Assembly (NCBI GenBank): GCA_965261585.1
Contig: CBDHDN010000069.1
Location: 62,001 to 126,000, forward strand
Source: CBDHDN01 sp965261585
Lineage (GTDB): Bacteria; Pseudomonadota; Alphaproteobacteria; UBA6615
Direction of reading: 5' to 3'
Length of the DNA stretch: 64,000 bases
Below the pieces are notes generated by a model that had not been told where the DNA came from, searched no databases, and saw only the letters and a list, made by a program, of their open reading frames with translations. Every line of letters starts with the position of its first letter. Position 1 is the stretch's first letter. Of this stretch, positions 44,181 to 51,866 are shown piece after piece. The translations under genes and the position numbers were made by a program.

Positions 44181-44786
44181 ATGGCGCTGACGACCGCGGC
44201 CCTGCGCCACGGCCTCGAGCGCATCGCCGCGGCGATGGAGGCGGCGGCCGACGAGCTCAACACTGCCGACGGCCAGCTCGGCGACGGCGATCTCGGCATC
44301 ACCATGGTGCGCGGCGGCCGCCAGGTGATAGCGGCCGCGCCGGACCTGCCCGACGACGTCGGCATGGCGCTCATGCAGTGCGCTCAGGCGTTCACGAAGG
44401 TCTCGGGCTCCAGCTACGGCACGCTGCTGGCGACCGGCCTGATGAGCGCCGCCAAGGCGACCCGCGGCCGCACGGACGTGCCATGGGGCGAGGCGTCCGA
44501 CCTGCTGGCCCAGGCACTGGCCGCCATGCAGGCCCGCGGCAAGGCTGCGCTCGGCAACAAGACCGTGCTCGACGCCCTCGACGCCGCGCGCGCCGCGACC
44601 GCCGGTCTCGACGACCCACAGGCGATCCTGGCCGCCGCCACCGAGGCCGCCCAACAGGCGCTCGACGCGTTCCGCGACAAGCCGAGCCAAATCGGCCGCG
44701 CCCGCATCTTCGCCGAGAAAAGCGTCGGCCTCGACGACCCCGGCATGCTCGCCTTCAAGCGCATGCTCGACGGCCTGGCGGACTGA
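44181..44786 (+). CDS. dhaL: Dihydroxyacetone-kinase-type nucleotide-binding subunit DhaL
   Basis: 201-residue helical-barrel subunit that binds nucleotide and Mg. Its metal-binding region is NTADGQLGDGDLGITMVRGG, and KVSGSSYGTLLATGLMSAAK is the usual second block. The C-terminal FAEKSVGLDDPGMLAFKRML is typical of DhaL. The ATG follows the dhaK stop at once, so the two are co-translated. Confidence 0.9.
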   Translation: MALTTAALRHGLERIAAAMEAAADELNTADGQLGDGDLGITMVRGGRQVIAAAPDLPDDVGMALMQCAQAFTKVSGSSYGTLLATGLMSAAKATRGRTDVPWGEASDLLAQALAAMQARGKAALGNKTVLDALDAARAATAGLDDPQAILAAATEAAQQALDAFRDKPSQIGRARIFAEKSVGLDDPGMLAFKRMLDGLAD

Positions 44787-44835
44787 TGCCAGAGATGGGA
44801 GATCAAACACCGGCGCACCAGAACGAGGACGAGCC

Positions 44836-46358
44836 ATGCCCGGCCCCTACGTGATCGGCGTTGACGGCGGCACGGAGAGCCTGCGCGCCGGCGTGTTCGA
44901 CCTGGCCGGTACGCCGCTGGCCTTCGCCGCCAGTCCCTACGAGACGACGTTCCCTCACCCCGGCTGGGCCGAGCAGGATCCCGCGGACTGGTGGCGCGCG
45001 CTCGGTGAGGCCGTGCGCGGCGTCGTCGCCGAGGCCGGCGTCGCCGCCGCCGACATTGCCGCGCTCGCCCTCGACACGACGTGCTGCAGCGTCGTCGCCC
45101 TCGACGCCGCCGGCCAGCCGTTGCGCCCGGCGCTGATCTGGATGGATGTGCGCTCCGGCCGCCAAGCCGACCGCGTCGCCGCCTCGGGCGATGCGGCGCT
45201 GCGCGTCAACGGCGCCGGGCATGGTCCCGTGTCGGCGGAATGGATGATCCCCAAGGCGCTGTGGCTGGCCGACAACGAGCCTGCGACGTTCGCCGGCGCG
45301 GCGACGATCTGCGAGTTCCAGGACTACCTGAACTACCACCTCACCGGCCGCATGGTCGCCTCCATCACAAACGCCTCGGTGCGCTGGCACTATGGCGCCG
45401 CCGGCGCCGGTGCCGGCTACGCCGCCTCGTTGGTCGATCGCCTGGGCATCGGCGCGCTGCACGACAAATGGCCGGGTGAGGTCTTGCCCCTGGGCGCCGT
45501 CATCGACGGCCTGACGCCCGCCGCCGCGGAGCACCTGGGGGTCTCAAGGCCGGAACGCCGGTCGCCCAGAGCGGCTCGGACGCGTTCATCGGCATGATCG
45601 GCCTCGGCGTCGTGCGGCCCGGCCAGCTCGCCTTCGTCACCGGCTCCTCGCACCTGCATCTCGGCGTCAGCGCCGCGCCGTTCGACGGCCGCGGCATCTG
45701 GGGCACCTATGCCGACGCGGTCATCCCCGGCCGTCACATCGTCGAGGGCGGCCAGACCTCCACGGGCTCCGTCGTCAACTGGTTCAAGGGCCTGCTCGAC
45801 CCGGCCATGTCCTACGAGCGGCTGAATGCCGAGGCGGCGAAACTGCCGCCGGGTGCCGAGGGGCTCGTCGTGCTCGACCACTTCCAGGGCAACCGCACGC
45901 CCCACACCGACCCGAACTCGCGCGGCGTCATCTCCGGCCTGACCCTGAAGCACGGGCCCGCGCACATCTTCCGCGCCATCATCGAGGGCGTCGCCTGCGG
46001 CACCGAGCTGATCCTAGAGACCATGCGCGGGGCCGGCTTCCAACCGTCCGACGTCGTCATCTGCGGCGGCGCCACGCGCTCGGACTTGTGGCTGCAGATC
46101 CACGCCGACGTGTCCGGCATCCCCCTGGTCCAGACCGCGGTCGCCGACGCGCCGGCGCTCGGCAGCGCCATGCTCGCCGCCATCGGCGCCGGCCTCTACG
46201 ACGACATGGCGACCGCCGCCGAGGCCATGGTCAAGACCGTCCGCACCATCGAACCCAACGCCCGCGTCCATGCCGGCTACGCCGAGGTCTACCAGGCCTA
46301 CAAGGACACCTACCCGGCGCTCGCCGACATCCTCCACCGCCAGGCCGCGATGGTTTAG
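44836..46358 (+). pseudogene. FGGY-family carbohydrate kinase, frameshifted
   Basis: ATP-dependent sugar or polyol kinase. The first part, MPGPYVIGVDGGTESLRAGV to DLDTTC-type ALALDTTCCSVVALD and LIWMDVRSGRQADRVAASGD, ends its frame after TPAAAEHLGVS. From about 45545 the next frame continues KAGTPVAQSGSDAFIGMIGL and runs to the end with FVTGSSHLHLGV, HFQGNRTPHTDPNSRGVISG and the second ATP motif VICGGATRSDLWLQ. Length is two over a multiple of three (one base lost or two gained). The GNRTPHTDP block recalls ribulokinase or polyol kinases. Third gene of the DhaKL operon, GAGGA upstream. Confidence 0.85.
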
Positions 46359-46381
46359 ACCTCGTGGGTCAACCGACCGTC

Positions 46382-46494
46382 ACCCTTCGACAAGCCCAGG
46401 GTGAGGCGTTCCATTTTGGCCGCAGCGATGGCTTGAACAGGGCACAATCCCGCGATGAGCCCTCACCCTGAGCCTGTCGAAGGGCGAGGGCGAC
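46382..46494. repeat. REP-like inverted pair (BIME-like)
   Basis: Same build as 40571-40671: CCCTTCGACAAGCCCAGGG at 46383 and, inverted, CCTGAGCCTGTCGAAGGG near 46468. It lies between the FGGY kinase and the nitrile hydratase alpha gene, which converge, so it may serve as a bidirectional transcription barrier. Confidence 0.8.
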
Positions 46495-46512
46495 ACGCCG
46501 CACCGTCGGCCG

Positions 46513-47139
46513 CTATGCGCCCCCTGGCGCCCGCGCCCGGGCGACGCCGATCATGGAGTCCCGCGTGACCAGCGCGGCGAGGGCTTCCTCGCTCATGCCT
46601 TCGGTGCCGGCGGGACGTTCCGGCAGCACGAGGTAGCGCATGTCGGCGGTGCTGTCGTGGACGCGGACCTCGACGGCATCGGCGACCGCGGTGCCGAACT
46701 CGGCGAGCACGGCCCTCGGCTCGCGCACGGTGCGGGCGCGGTAGGCCTTGGACTTGTACCACTCGGGCGAGCGGCCCAGCACCATGACCGGGTAGCACGA
46801 GCACAGCGTGCAGACGATCAGGTTGTGCACACGCGCTGTGTTCTCGACGACAACCAGGTTGGCGACGCCGACGTCGATGTCGAACTCCGCCGCCGCGGCC
46901 TTGCCGTCGGCGAGCAGCCGCGCCTTGAACGCCGGGTCGGTCCAGGCGCGGGCGACCAGCTTGGCGCCGAGCGCCGGCGTCCGCCCGTCGACGGTCTCGA
47001 TCATCTCGCGCACGGTGGCGGCCGTGAACACACCCTTCTCGACGAGCAAGTCGTGCACCGCGGCGGCCAGGATCTCCAGCTCGCCCGGCGGCCCGTCGTC
47101 ATGCTCGATCGGCGCGTGGTCGTGATCGTCGTCGTGCAT
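46513..47139 (-). CDS. Nitrile hydratase alpha / thiocyanate hydrolase gamma-type subunit (cobalt motif)
   Basis: 208-residue metal subunit. The claw motif is V-C-T-L-C-S-C with Cys at residues 110, 113 and 115; Thr after the first Cys marks the cobalt (not iron) type. Around it lie VVENTARVHNLIVCTLCSCY and PVMVLGRSPEWYKSKAYRAR, and later RVHDSTADMRYLVLPERP, the family order. The N-terminus is His/Asp-rich (MHDDDHDHAPIEHDDGP), which may aid metal loading. It is the third gene of a minus-strand operon, 10 bases after the C-half beta gene. Splitting of beta into two genes makes either a nitrile hydratase or a thiocyanate hydrolase possible. Confidence 0.88.
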   Translation of the reverse strand: MHDDDHDHAPIEHDDGPPGELEILAAAVHDLLVEKGVFTAATVREMIETVDGRTPALGAKLVARAWTDPAFKARLLADGKAAAAEFDIDVGVANLVVVENTARVHNLIVCTLCSCYPVMVLGRSPEWYKSKAYRARTVREPRAVLAEFGTAVADAVEVRVHDSTADMRYLVLPERPAGTEGMSEEALAALVTRDSMIGVARARAPGGA

Positions 47140-47149
47140 GGGCTATCCC

Positions 47150-47434
47150 TCAAGCCGGCTGCAGCCAGTGTTCGTAGAGCTCGATATCGACCGTGTCATG
47201 TGCCGGCCCGCGATAGTCCGGCCACAGCACCTGTTGCGCGAAGCGAACCCGGTAGAGCGGCTGCAGCGGCGCGCCGTCGCCGCCATAGGCCAGGCTTTCC
47301 AGATTGCCGAAGACGCCGCAGAGGCGTTCGACGACGCCGGTCTTGGCGCGGCAGTAGTGGGGCGTGCGCACGTGGCCGGGTGTGTCCAACTCGCGGACGC
47401 GGACCCGTGCGCCGACGGCGAAGCGCGCCGTCAT
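47150..47434 (-). CDS. Nitrile hydratase beta, C-terminal half as separate gene
   Basis: 94-residue SH3-like beta-barrel: MTARFAVGARVRVRELDTPG, HVRTPHYCRAKTGVVERLCG, LYRVRFAQQVLWPDY and VDIELYEHWLQPA are the C-terminal half of nitrile hydratase beta subunits. It starts by ATGA overlap with the upstream N-half gene. In thiocyanate hydrolases a separate alpha subunit has this shape. Confidence 0.85.
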   Translation of the reverse strand: MTARFAVGARVRVRELDTPGHVRTPHYCRAKTGVVERLCGVFGNLESLAYGGDGAPLQPLYRVRFAQQVLWPDYRGPAHDTVDIELYEHWLQPA

Positions 47435-47733
47435 CCCTCGGCCACCGCGCGCAGCTTAGCGACCCGCGCGTCGACCTCGTCGCGCGTCAGCACGCCACGC
47501 TCGATCAGGATCTTCGTCACCGACCGGATCCAGCGCGCATAGTAGCCGTTGCTGTCATAGGTCGCCGGCGCCAGGGTCTCGATGCCGCGGCGCAACTCGT
47601 CGACCGTCAACACGCCGTGCCGGCCGAGCACCCGCAGCATCGCGTCGACCCGCCGCTCCCAGTGCGCGTAGTCGTACTCGGTCCGGTCGATCGGGCCTGC
47701 CGGCAGGCCGCCGATGTCATGATGCTGGCGCAT
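47431..47733 (-). CDS. Nitrile hydratase beta, N-terminal half as separate gene
   Basis: 100-residue helical protein: MRQHHDIGGLPAGPIDRTEY, HWERRVDAMLRVLGRHG and SNGYYARWIRSVTKILIERG match the N-terminal half of nitrile hydratase beta. I start at the ATG preceded by GGAG rather than a frame extending 24 codons upstream. First gene of the three-gene operon, with an ATGA overlap to the next. This order (N-half, C-half, metal subunit) is that of the scnBAC genes. Confidence 0.85.
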   Translation of the reverse strand: MRQHHDIGGLPAGPIDRTEYDYAHWERRVDAMLRVLGRHGVLTVDELRRGIETLAPATYDSNGYYARWIRSVTKILIERGVLTRDEVDARVAKLRAVAEG

Positions 47734-47803
47734 TCCGCGCTCCGCCCATTGGTGCCCTTTACAGGCTACTGCAAGGCGGACCGGCCGTGCTAGCCTCGTG
47801 CCC

Positions 47804-48013
47804 ATGAAGCCTCATATCTGGTTCCGGCCGCTCTATCGGCGCGTCATCGTCACGTTCTTCTGCGCCGGCTGGGTCGCGTTCGAGATGTTTCAGTCCGGCG
47901 GCGACTTCTGGATTATTCTCGCCATCGGCGCGACGGTCTATGCCGTGTGGTCGTTCTTTCTGTCCGGCCACTACCGCGCCGACGCCGAGTGGCCCGAGGA
48001 GGCCGAGAAGTAG
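47804..48013 (+). CDS. Small two-helix membrane protein, unknown
   Basis: 69 residues from the ATG (an in-frame GTG lies two codons earlier): MKPHIWFRPLYRRVIVTFFC, AGWVAFEMFQSGGDFWIILA and IGATVYAVWSFFLSGHYRAD. Two hydrophobic stretches suggest an inner-membrane hairpin. Transcribed divergently from the nitrile hydratase operon with about 70 bases between starts. No family recognised. Confidence 0.65.
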   Translation: MKPHIWFRPLYRRVIVTFFCAGWVAFEMFQSGGDFWIILAIGATVYAVWSFFLSGHYRADAEWPEEAEK

Positions 48014-48028
48014 GCGAACGGCACGCTT

Positions 48029-48054
48029 CGTCCCTCGACAAGCTCGGGATGAGG
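48029..48054 (+). repeat. Degenerate REP-like repeat
   Basis: GTCCCTCGACAAGCTCGGGA resembles the REP core with several changes. It lies between the small membrane protein and the ankyrin gene. Confidence 0.6.
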
Positions 48055-48091
48055 AGGCCCCCTGGTCACTCGGCGCCCCAATCGGTAACAG

Positions 48092-48784
48092 CTACGGCCG
48101 CGCGCCGGCCTGCTCCAGGATCGCGACAATCGCGTCGTAACCACGCTGGCGGGCCAGGGTGAGGGGGCGCGTGCCGGGCCCGTCGGCCAAGTCGACGGCG
48201 GCGCCGGCGTTGACCAGCGCGCGCACCGTCGCTACGTGACGCGGGCCGCCGTCGCCCAGGACGATGGCCTCGATGAGCGCCGTCCAGCGCAGATTATTGA
48301 CATGGTCGGTGGGCGCGCCGCCGGCGAGCAGCGCCTGCACCACCTCGACATGGCCCAGATGCGCGGCGGCGATCAGCGCCGTGCCCTCGAAGGGACTCGT
48401 CACCAGGGCCGTGTCGGCGCCGGCGGTCATGGCAAGCCGCACCATGGCGACGTCGTCGCGCACGGCGGCGATCGTCAGCACGTCGTAGCGGTCGCGATCG
48501 AACGCGTTGACGTAGGCGCCGGCGGCGATAAGAGCGCGGGCCACGGCTGCGTCGCCACGGTGGGCGGCGACCATCAGTGGTGTCCGCCCGTGCCCGTCGC
48601 GGCCGTCGACGTCGGTGCTGGCGGCGATCAGCGCCGCGATGGCGGCGACATCGCCCGTCGCGGCGGCGGCGTGCAGTCCGTCGTAGCGGCTCGACTCGGC
48701 GGGCGAGGGCGCGCGTTGCGCCGCCGCCCCGCCGGCACCGGTTACAACCAGCATGGCGCAAACGAGGCAGCGCAGCGTGCTCAT
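48092..48784 (-). CDS. Exported ankyrin-repeat protein
   Basis: 230 residues: signal peptide MSTLRCLVCAMLVVTGAGGA, then about five ankyrin repeats starting LHAAAATGDVAAIAALIAAS, GRTPLMVAAHRGDAAVARAL, YDVLTIAAVRDDVAMVRLAM, GTALIAAAHLGHVEVVQALL and TALIEAIVLGDGGPRHVATV. The signal suggests the periplasm. It begins inside the SDR stop (ATGA overlap), so the two are co-translated. Role unknown; ankyrin proteins bind other proteins. Confidence 0.85.
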   Translation of the reverse strand: MSTLRCLVCAMLVVTGAGGAAAQRAPSPAESSRYDGLHAAAATGDVAAIAALIAASTDVDGRDGHGRTPLMVAAHRGDAAVARALIAAGAYVNAFDRDRYDVLTIAAVRDDVAMVRLAMTAGADTALVTSPFEGTALIAAAHLGHVEVVQALLAGGAPTDHVNNLRWTALIEAIVLGDGGPRHVATVRALVNAGAAVDLADGPGTRPLTLARQRGYDAIVAILEQAGARP

Positions 48785-49557
48785 GGCGCGCCGCCAAGCA
48801 TGAAGCCGCCGCCCGAGGCGTCGATACAGGCGCCGGAGATAAACGAGGCCTGCTCGGAAAGCAGCCACAGGATCGGCTGAGCGATCTCGTCCGCCTCGGC
48901 GACACGGTTCATGGCGATCGTGTCGGCAACGCTGGCCGCGAGCGCCGGGTCTTGGCGCAGCGCCCCGGTCATGTCCGTCAGGGTCATGCCGGGCCGGATC
49001 GCGTTGGCGCGGATGCCCTCGCGCGCCACTTCCCGGGCCAGACCGACCGTGAACGCGTCGACGGCCGCCTTCGAGGCGGCATAGGCGCTGCGCCCGGGCC
49101 GCCCGCCGATCGTGCCTGCCATCGACGACACGTTGACGATCGCGCCGCCGGCGCCGCCGTGGCGCGTCGACATGCGCCGCACCGCCTCGCGGCAGCACAG
49201 CATCGTGCCGACGACGTTGACGGCCATGAGCCGTTTCAGGTCGTCCGCCGTGAATTGGTCGACCCGCGCCTTCGCGCCGCTGACCCCGGCGCTGTTGACG
49301 AGCGCCGTGATCGGGCCGAGGGCGGCGTCGGTCTCGGCAAACAGGCGGACAACGTCGTCCTCGCGGGCGACATCGCCCCGAACCGCGACCGCGCGTCGGC
49401 CGGCGGCCTTGACCGCCGCGGCCACGCTCTCGGCAGCCGCCGCGTCTGCCCGATAGTTGACCGCGACGTCGAAACCGGCGGCCGCGGCAAGCCGCGCGGT
49501 CGCCGCACCGATGCCCCGCGCGCCGCCGCTGACCAGCAGAACCCCACCCATCGTCAT
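48781..49557 (-). CDS. Short-chain dehydrogenase/reductase
   Basis: 258-residue intact SDR. ATG at 49557 with GGGAGG seven to eight bases before. MTMGGVLLVSGGARGIGAAT gives the GxxxGIG cofactor site; NSAG, NVSSMAGT for the catalytic Ser, SAYAASKAAVD for Tyr-Lys, and a regular C-terminus SGACIDASGGGF. NADP use is likely from the Arg after the motif (NYRAD). Substrate unknown. It shares an operon with the ankyrin gene and is 109 bases from the divergent PhyH gene. Confidence 0.9.
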   Translation of the reverse strand: MTMGGVLLVSGGARGIGAATARLAAAAGFDVAVNYRADAAAAESVAAAVKAAGRRAVAVRGDVAREDDVVRLFAETDAALGPITALVNSAGVSGAKARVDQFTADDLKRLMAVNVVGTMLCCREAVRRMSTRHGGAGGAIVNVSSMAGTIGGRPGRSAYAASKAAVDAFTVGLAREVAREGIRANAIRPGMTLTDMTGALRQDPALAASVADTIAMNRVAEADEIAQPILWLLSEQASFISGACIDASGGGFMLGGAP

Positions 49558-49665
49558 CTCGCCTCCCAAGTTGCGCCTTCCGTCCCCTAGCAGGTCACGA
49601 ATGAGGAATCCAAGTCACGCATGGGGCGTTCACAACCGCCTCGCCGGGGCGCTATGATCGCTGCG

Positions 49666-50508
49666 ATGAGCGTGGCCAGCGAAACACTCGCCGCTTCGGC
49701 GGATTTACCGATCGATCCGCGGGCGCGGCGCCTGACAGTCGCCGAGCAGGCGCAGTTCGAGGCCTCGGGCTACGTCAAGAACCTGCCGGTGTTCGATGCC
49801 GGGGCGGTGCCGGTGCTGCAGGCCAAGTTTCATGAGCTGGCGGCGCTGCAACCCGCCGACGTCGACATCAACAAGACGAACAACTGGCACAAGGCCAACC
49901 GCTGGTACCACGATCTGTGCCGTACGCCGGCGATCCTCGATTATGTCGAGGACCTGCTGGGCGGGGACTTCTTTCAGTGGGGCGGCCAGTTCTTTGTCAA
50001 ATATCCCGGCGACGGGTCGGTCGTGCCCTGGCACCAGGATGCCCAGTACTGGCCGCTCAGCCCGCGCAAGACCATCACCGTCTGGCTCGCCGTCTATGAC
50101 GCCGACGAGGAAAACGCGGCAATGCAGGTCGTGCGCGGCAGCCACCGCGGCGGCGTGCTGCGCCACCATGCGGTCGACGGGCCCGAATACGTCCTCGAGC
50201 AGGAGGCCGACGCCGGCCAGATCGACCCCGACAGCATCGTCACGTTCGATCTCAAGGCGGGCGAGATCTCGCTGCACGACGACGGCCTGCTGCACGGCTC
50301 CGGGCCGAACCGGTCCGACCGCCTGCGCTGCGCCATCACGATGCGGTTCTGCCCGACCGAGGTGCAGGGCGACCTGCGCGTCTGGCCGACCTTCGAAGTC
50401 ATGATGGCCCGTGGCATCGACCGCCACGGCCACAACCCCGTCGCCAAAATACCGACCGGCAACGGCTTCCCGGTGCGCCGCTTCCAGCCCTCGTCCGACT
50501 TCGCCTGA
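49666..50508 (+). CDS. Phytanoyl-CoA dioxygenase (PhyH) family, 2-oxoglutarate/Fe(II) dependent
   Basis: 280 residues. Fe ligands are His and Asp in PWHQDAQYW and the distal His in LHDDGLLHGSGPN; the 2-oxoglutarate Arg is likely in SDRLRCAITMRF. The N-terminal IDPRARRLTVAEQAQFEASG and DFFQWGGQFFVKYPGDGSVV are normal for PhyH. The start could be the ATG four codons upstream (49654). Family members hydroxylate lipids, alkaloids and some phosphonates. Divergent from the SDR-ankyrin operon. Confidence 0.88.
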   Translation: MSVASETLAASADLPIDPRARRLTVAEQAQFEASGYVKNLPVFDAGAVPVLQAKFHELAALQPADVDINKTNNWHKANRWYHDLCRTPAILDYVEDLLGGDFFQWGGQFFVKYPGDGSVVPWHQDAQYWPLSPRKTITVWLAVYDADEENAAMQVVRGSHRGGVLRHHAVDGPEYVLEQEADAGQIDPDSIVTFDLKAGEISLHDDGLLHGSGPNRSDRLRCAITMRFCPTEVQGDLRVWPTFEVMMARGIDRHGHNPVAKIPTGNGFPVRRFQPSSDFA

Positions 50509-50564
50509 GCGACAAAGTCCGGGGTGGCGGGCGCCGCCACGCGTCGCAGCGCCCGCCATTGCAA

Positions 50565-51236
50565 CTACGCCGCCTGCGCCGCCGCGATGGGCTCGCTCTG
50601 CGTCGCCTTGTTCACCGCCCGCACCTTCAGGAACACCGACAGGTGGAGGATGATGAAGAACGGCACGATCAGGCTCGGGAACAGGTTCAGCGGCCACACC
50701 TCCATCGCCCCGCTGGTCAATAACCCGGGCACCAGTGCCGGGAAGGCGCCCGACGTCACGGTCGCGGCGGCAACGGCGACGACGAAGTCGAACAGGCCGA
50801 GCGCGTGGAACGTCACGAAGCGCCAGCTCCGCGCGAAAGCCGGGTCGTGGGCGAGGCGCAGGACGACGAACGGCGCGGTCAGGCCGATAGCCACGTCGCC
50901 GACCCCGGCCGGGAACGCGAACGAGGCCGGCAACGCGTCGGCGGCATAGAGCAGCAGGAACGAAAAGCCGACGACGCGCCACGCCTGCAGCATCGTCAGG
51001 CCTCTCAGGTCCTGGGCCAGGACAAAGCCGCGGAACTGTGGCAACGCGCGATAGGCAATGGCGAACAGCGCGACCGGAATCAGCACCGCCAGCCCGATCG
51101 GCCGAAACAGAGCGTCGGCGGGTGCGGCCGCCACACCGGTCAAGCCGGTCAGATAAGCAATGCCGGCCCAGGCGATGAGCAGTGCGGCCGCTGTGCGCTT
51201 GGCGGCCGGTGTCCAGGGGGACTGTCTCGATGTCAT
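50565..51236 (-). CDS. Predicted membrane protein with MarR operator upstream
   Basis: 223 residues with about six hydrophobic segments (TAAALLIAWAGIAYLTGL, PIGLAVLIPVALFAIAYRAL, WRVVGFSFLLLYAADALP, AIGLTAPFVVLRLAHD, DFVVAVAAATVTSGAFPALV, NLFPSLIVPFFIILHLSVFL). AAAGGAGAG lies before the ATG. I do not recognise the family. It lies directly downstream of marR in the same direction, with an operator-like GTGTAAATACAC 18 bases before its start. Confidence 0.75.
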   Translation of the reverse strand: MTSRQSPWTPAAKRTAAALLIAWAGIAYLTGLTGVAAAPADALFRPIGLAVLIPVALFAIAYRALPQFRGFVLAQDLRGLTMLQAWRVVGFSFLLLYAADALPASFAFPAGVGDVAIGLTAPFVVLRLAHDPAFARSWRFVTFHALGLFDFVVAVAAATVTSGAFPALVPGLLTSGAMEVWPLNLFPSLIVPFFIILHLSVFLKVRAVNKATQSEPIAAAQAA

Positions 51237-51253
51237 CTCTCGCTCTCCTTTAG

Positions 51254-51265
51254 GTGTAAATACAC
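51254..51265. promoter_or_regulatory. Probable MarR operator near the membrane-protein gene
   Basis: GTGTAAATACAC: half-sites GTGTA and TACAC around AA, an inverted repeat. It lies 18-29 bases upstream of the membrane-protein start at 51236 and matches the site at 51746-51757 in the marR promoter. Confidence 0.65.
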
Positions 51266-51284
51266 GTATAAGCCATACAAAGAC

Positions 51285-51740
51285 CTATTGAACCGCGGCC
51301 ACGGCGGCGTCGAGATCGTCCAGCAAGCCCGCCCAGCGCGTCTGGCCGAACCGTTCCACCAGGCCGGCTTGCGCCCGTTGCCACAACGGCAGCGCCGTCT
51401 CGAACGCCTGCCTGCCGGCCTTGGTCAGATGGACACGCCGGATGCGCCGATCCGCGTCGGCGGCGACCGCGACAAGTCCCTCGCCGACGAGCGGCTTCAG
51501 GTTGCGGGTCAGGGTCGTGCGATCCATGACCAACCGGTCGGCCAATTGGGTCAACGGCGCGTCGCCAATCGTCGCCAGTGCGGCCAGCAACGTGAACTGC
51601 GTCGCCCGCAGGCCCGACGGCTGCAGCATCGCGTCATAGGTCTGGGTCACCGCCCGCGCGGCCATGCGCAGCCGCGTGCAGGTGCACGCCGTTACGTCGG
51701 TGATGCTGGGTGGCGCTTGATTTCGATCCCGTGTTTCCAT
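51285..51740 (-). CDS. MarR-family transcriptional regulator
   Basis: 151-residue winged-helix repressor. LRATQFTLLAALATIGDAPL, TQLADRLVMDRTTLTRNLKP (recognition helix) and GLVAVAADADRRIRRVHLTK (wing) follow the family order. Near the N-terminus there is an unusual CTCTRLR. Two near-identical operator-like sites flank its own start region and that of the next gene. Ligand unknown; most MarR proteins release DNA on binding phenolics or oxidants. Confidence 0.9.
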   Translation of the reverse strand: METRDRNQAPPSITDVTACTCTRLRMAARAVTQTYDAMLQPSGLRATQFTLLAALATIGDAPLTQLADRLVMDRTTLTRNLKPLVGEGLVAVAADADRRIRRVHLTKAGRQAFETALPLWQRAQAGLVERFGQTRWAGLLDDLDAAVAAVQ

Positions 51741-51745
51741 AATAA

Positions 51746-51757
51746 GTGTATATACAT
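51746..51757. promoter_or_regulatory. Probable MarR operator upstream of marR
   Basis: GTGTATATACAT: GTGTA and TACAT around TA. It lies 6-17 bases before the marR ATG, a position that would block transcription or ribosome access. It matches the site at 51254-51265 in 10 of 12 positions, consistent with autoregulation. Confidence 0.65.
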
Positions 51758-51866
51758 GTTATAGCCGGGCTTGTCAAGGCGAAAAACGGCGAAGCCCTTC
51801 GATGGGCGCGTCGGCGGCGCTAAACTATGGCGTTCGATGTCCATCCACGAGGGGGGGGGGCCGTCC

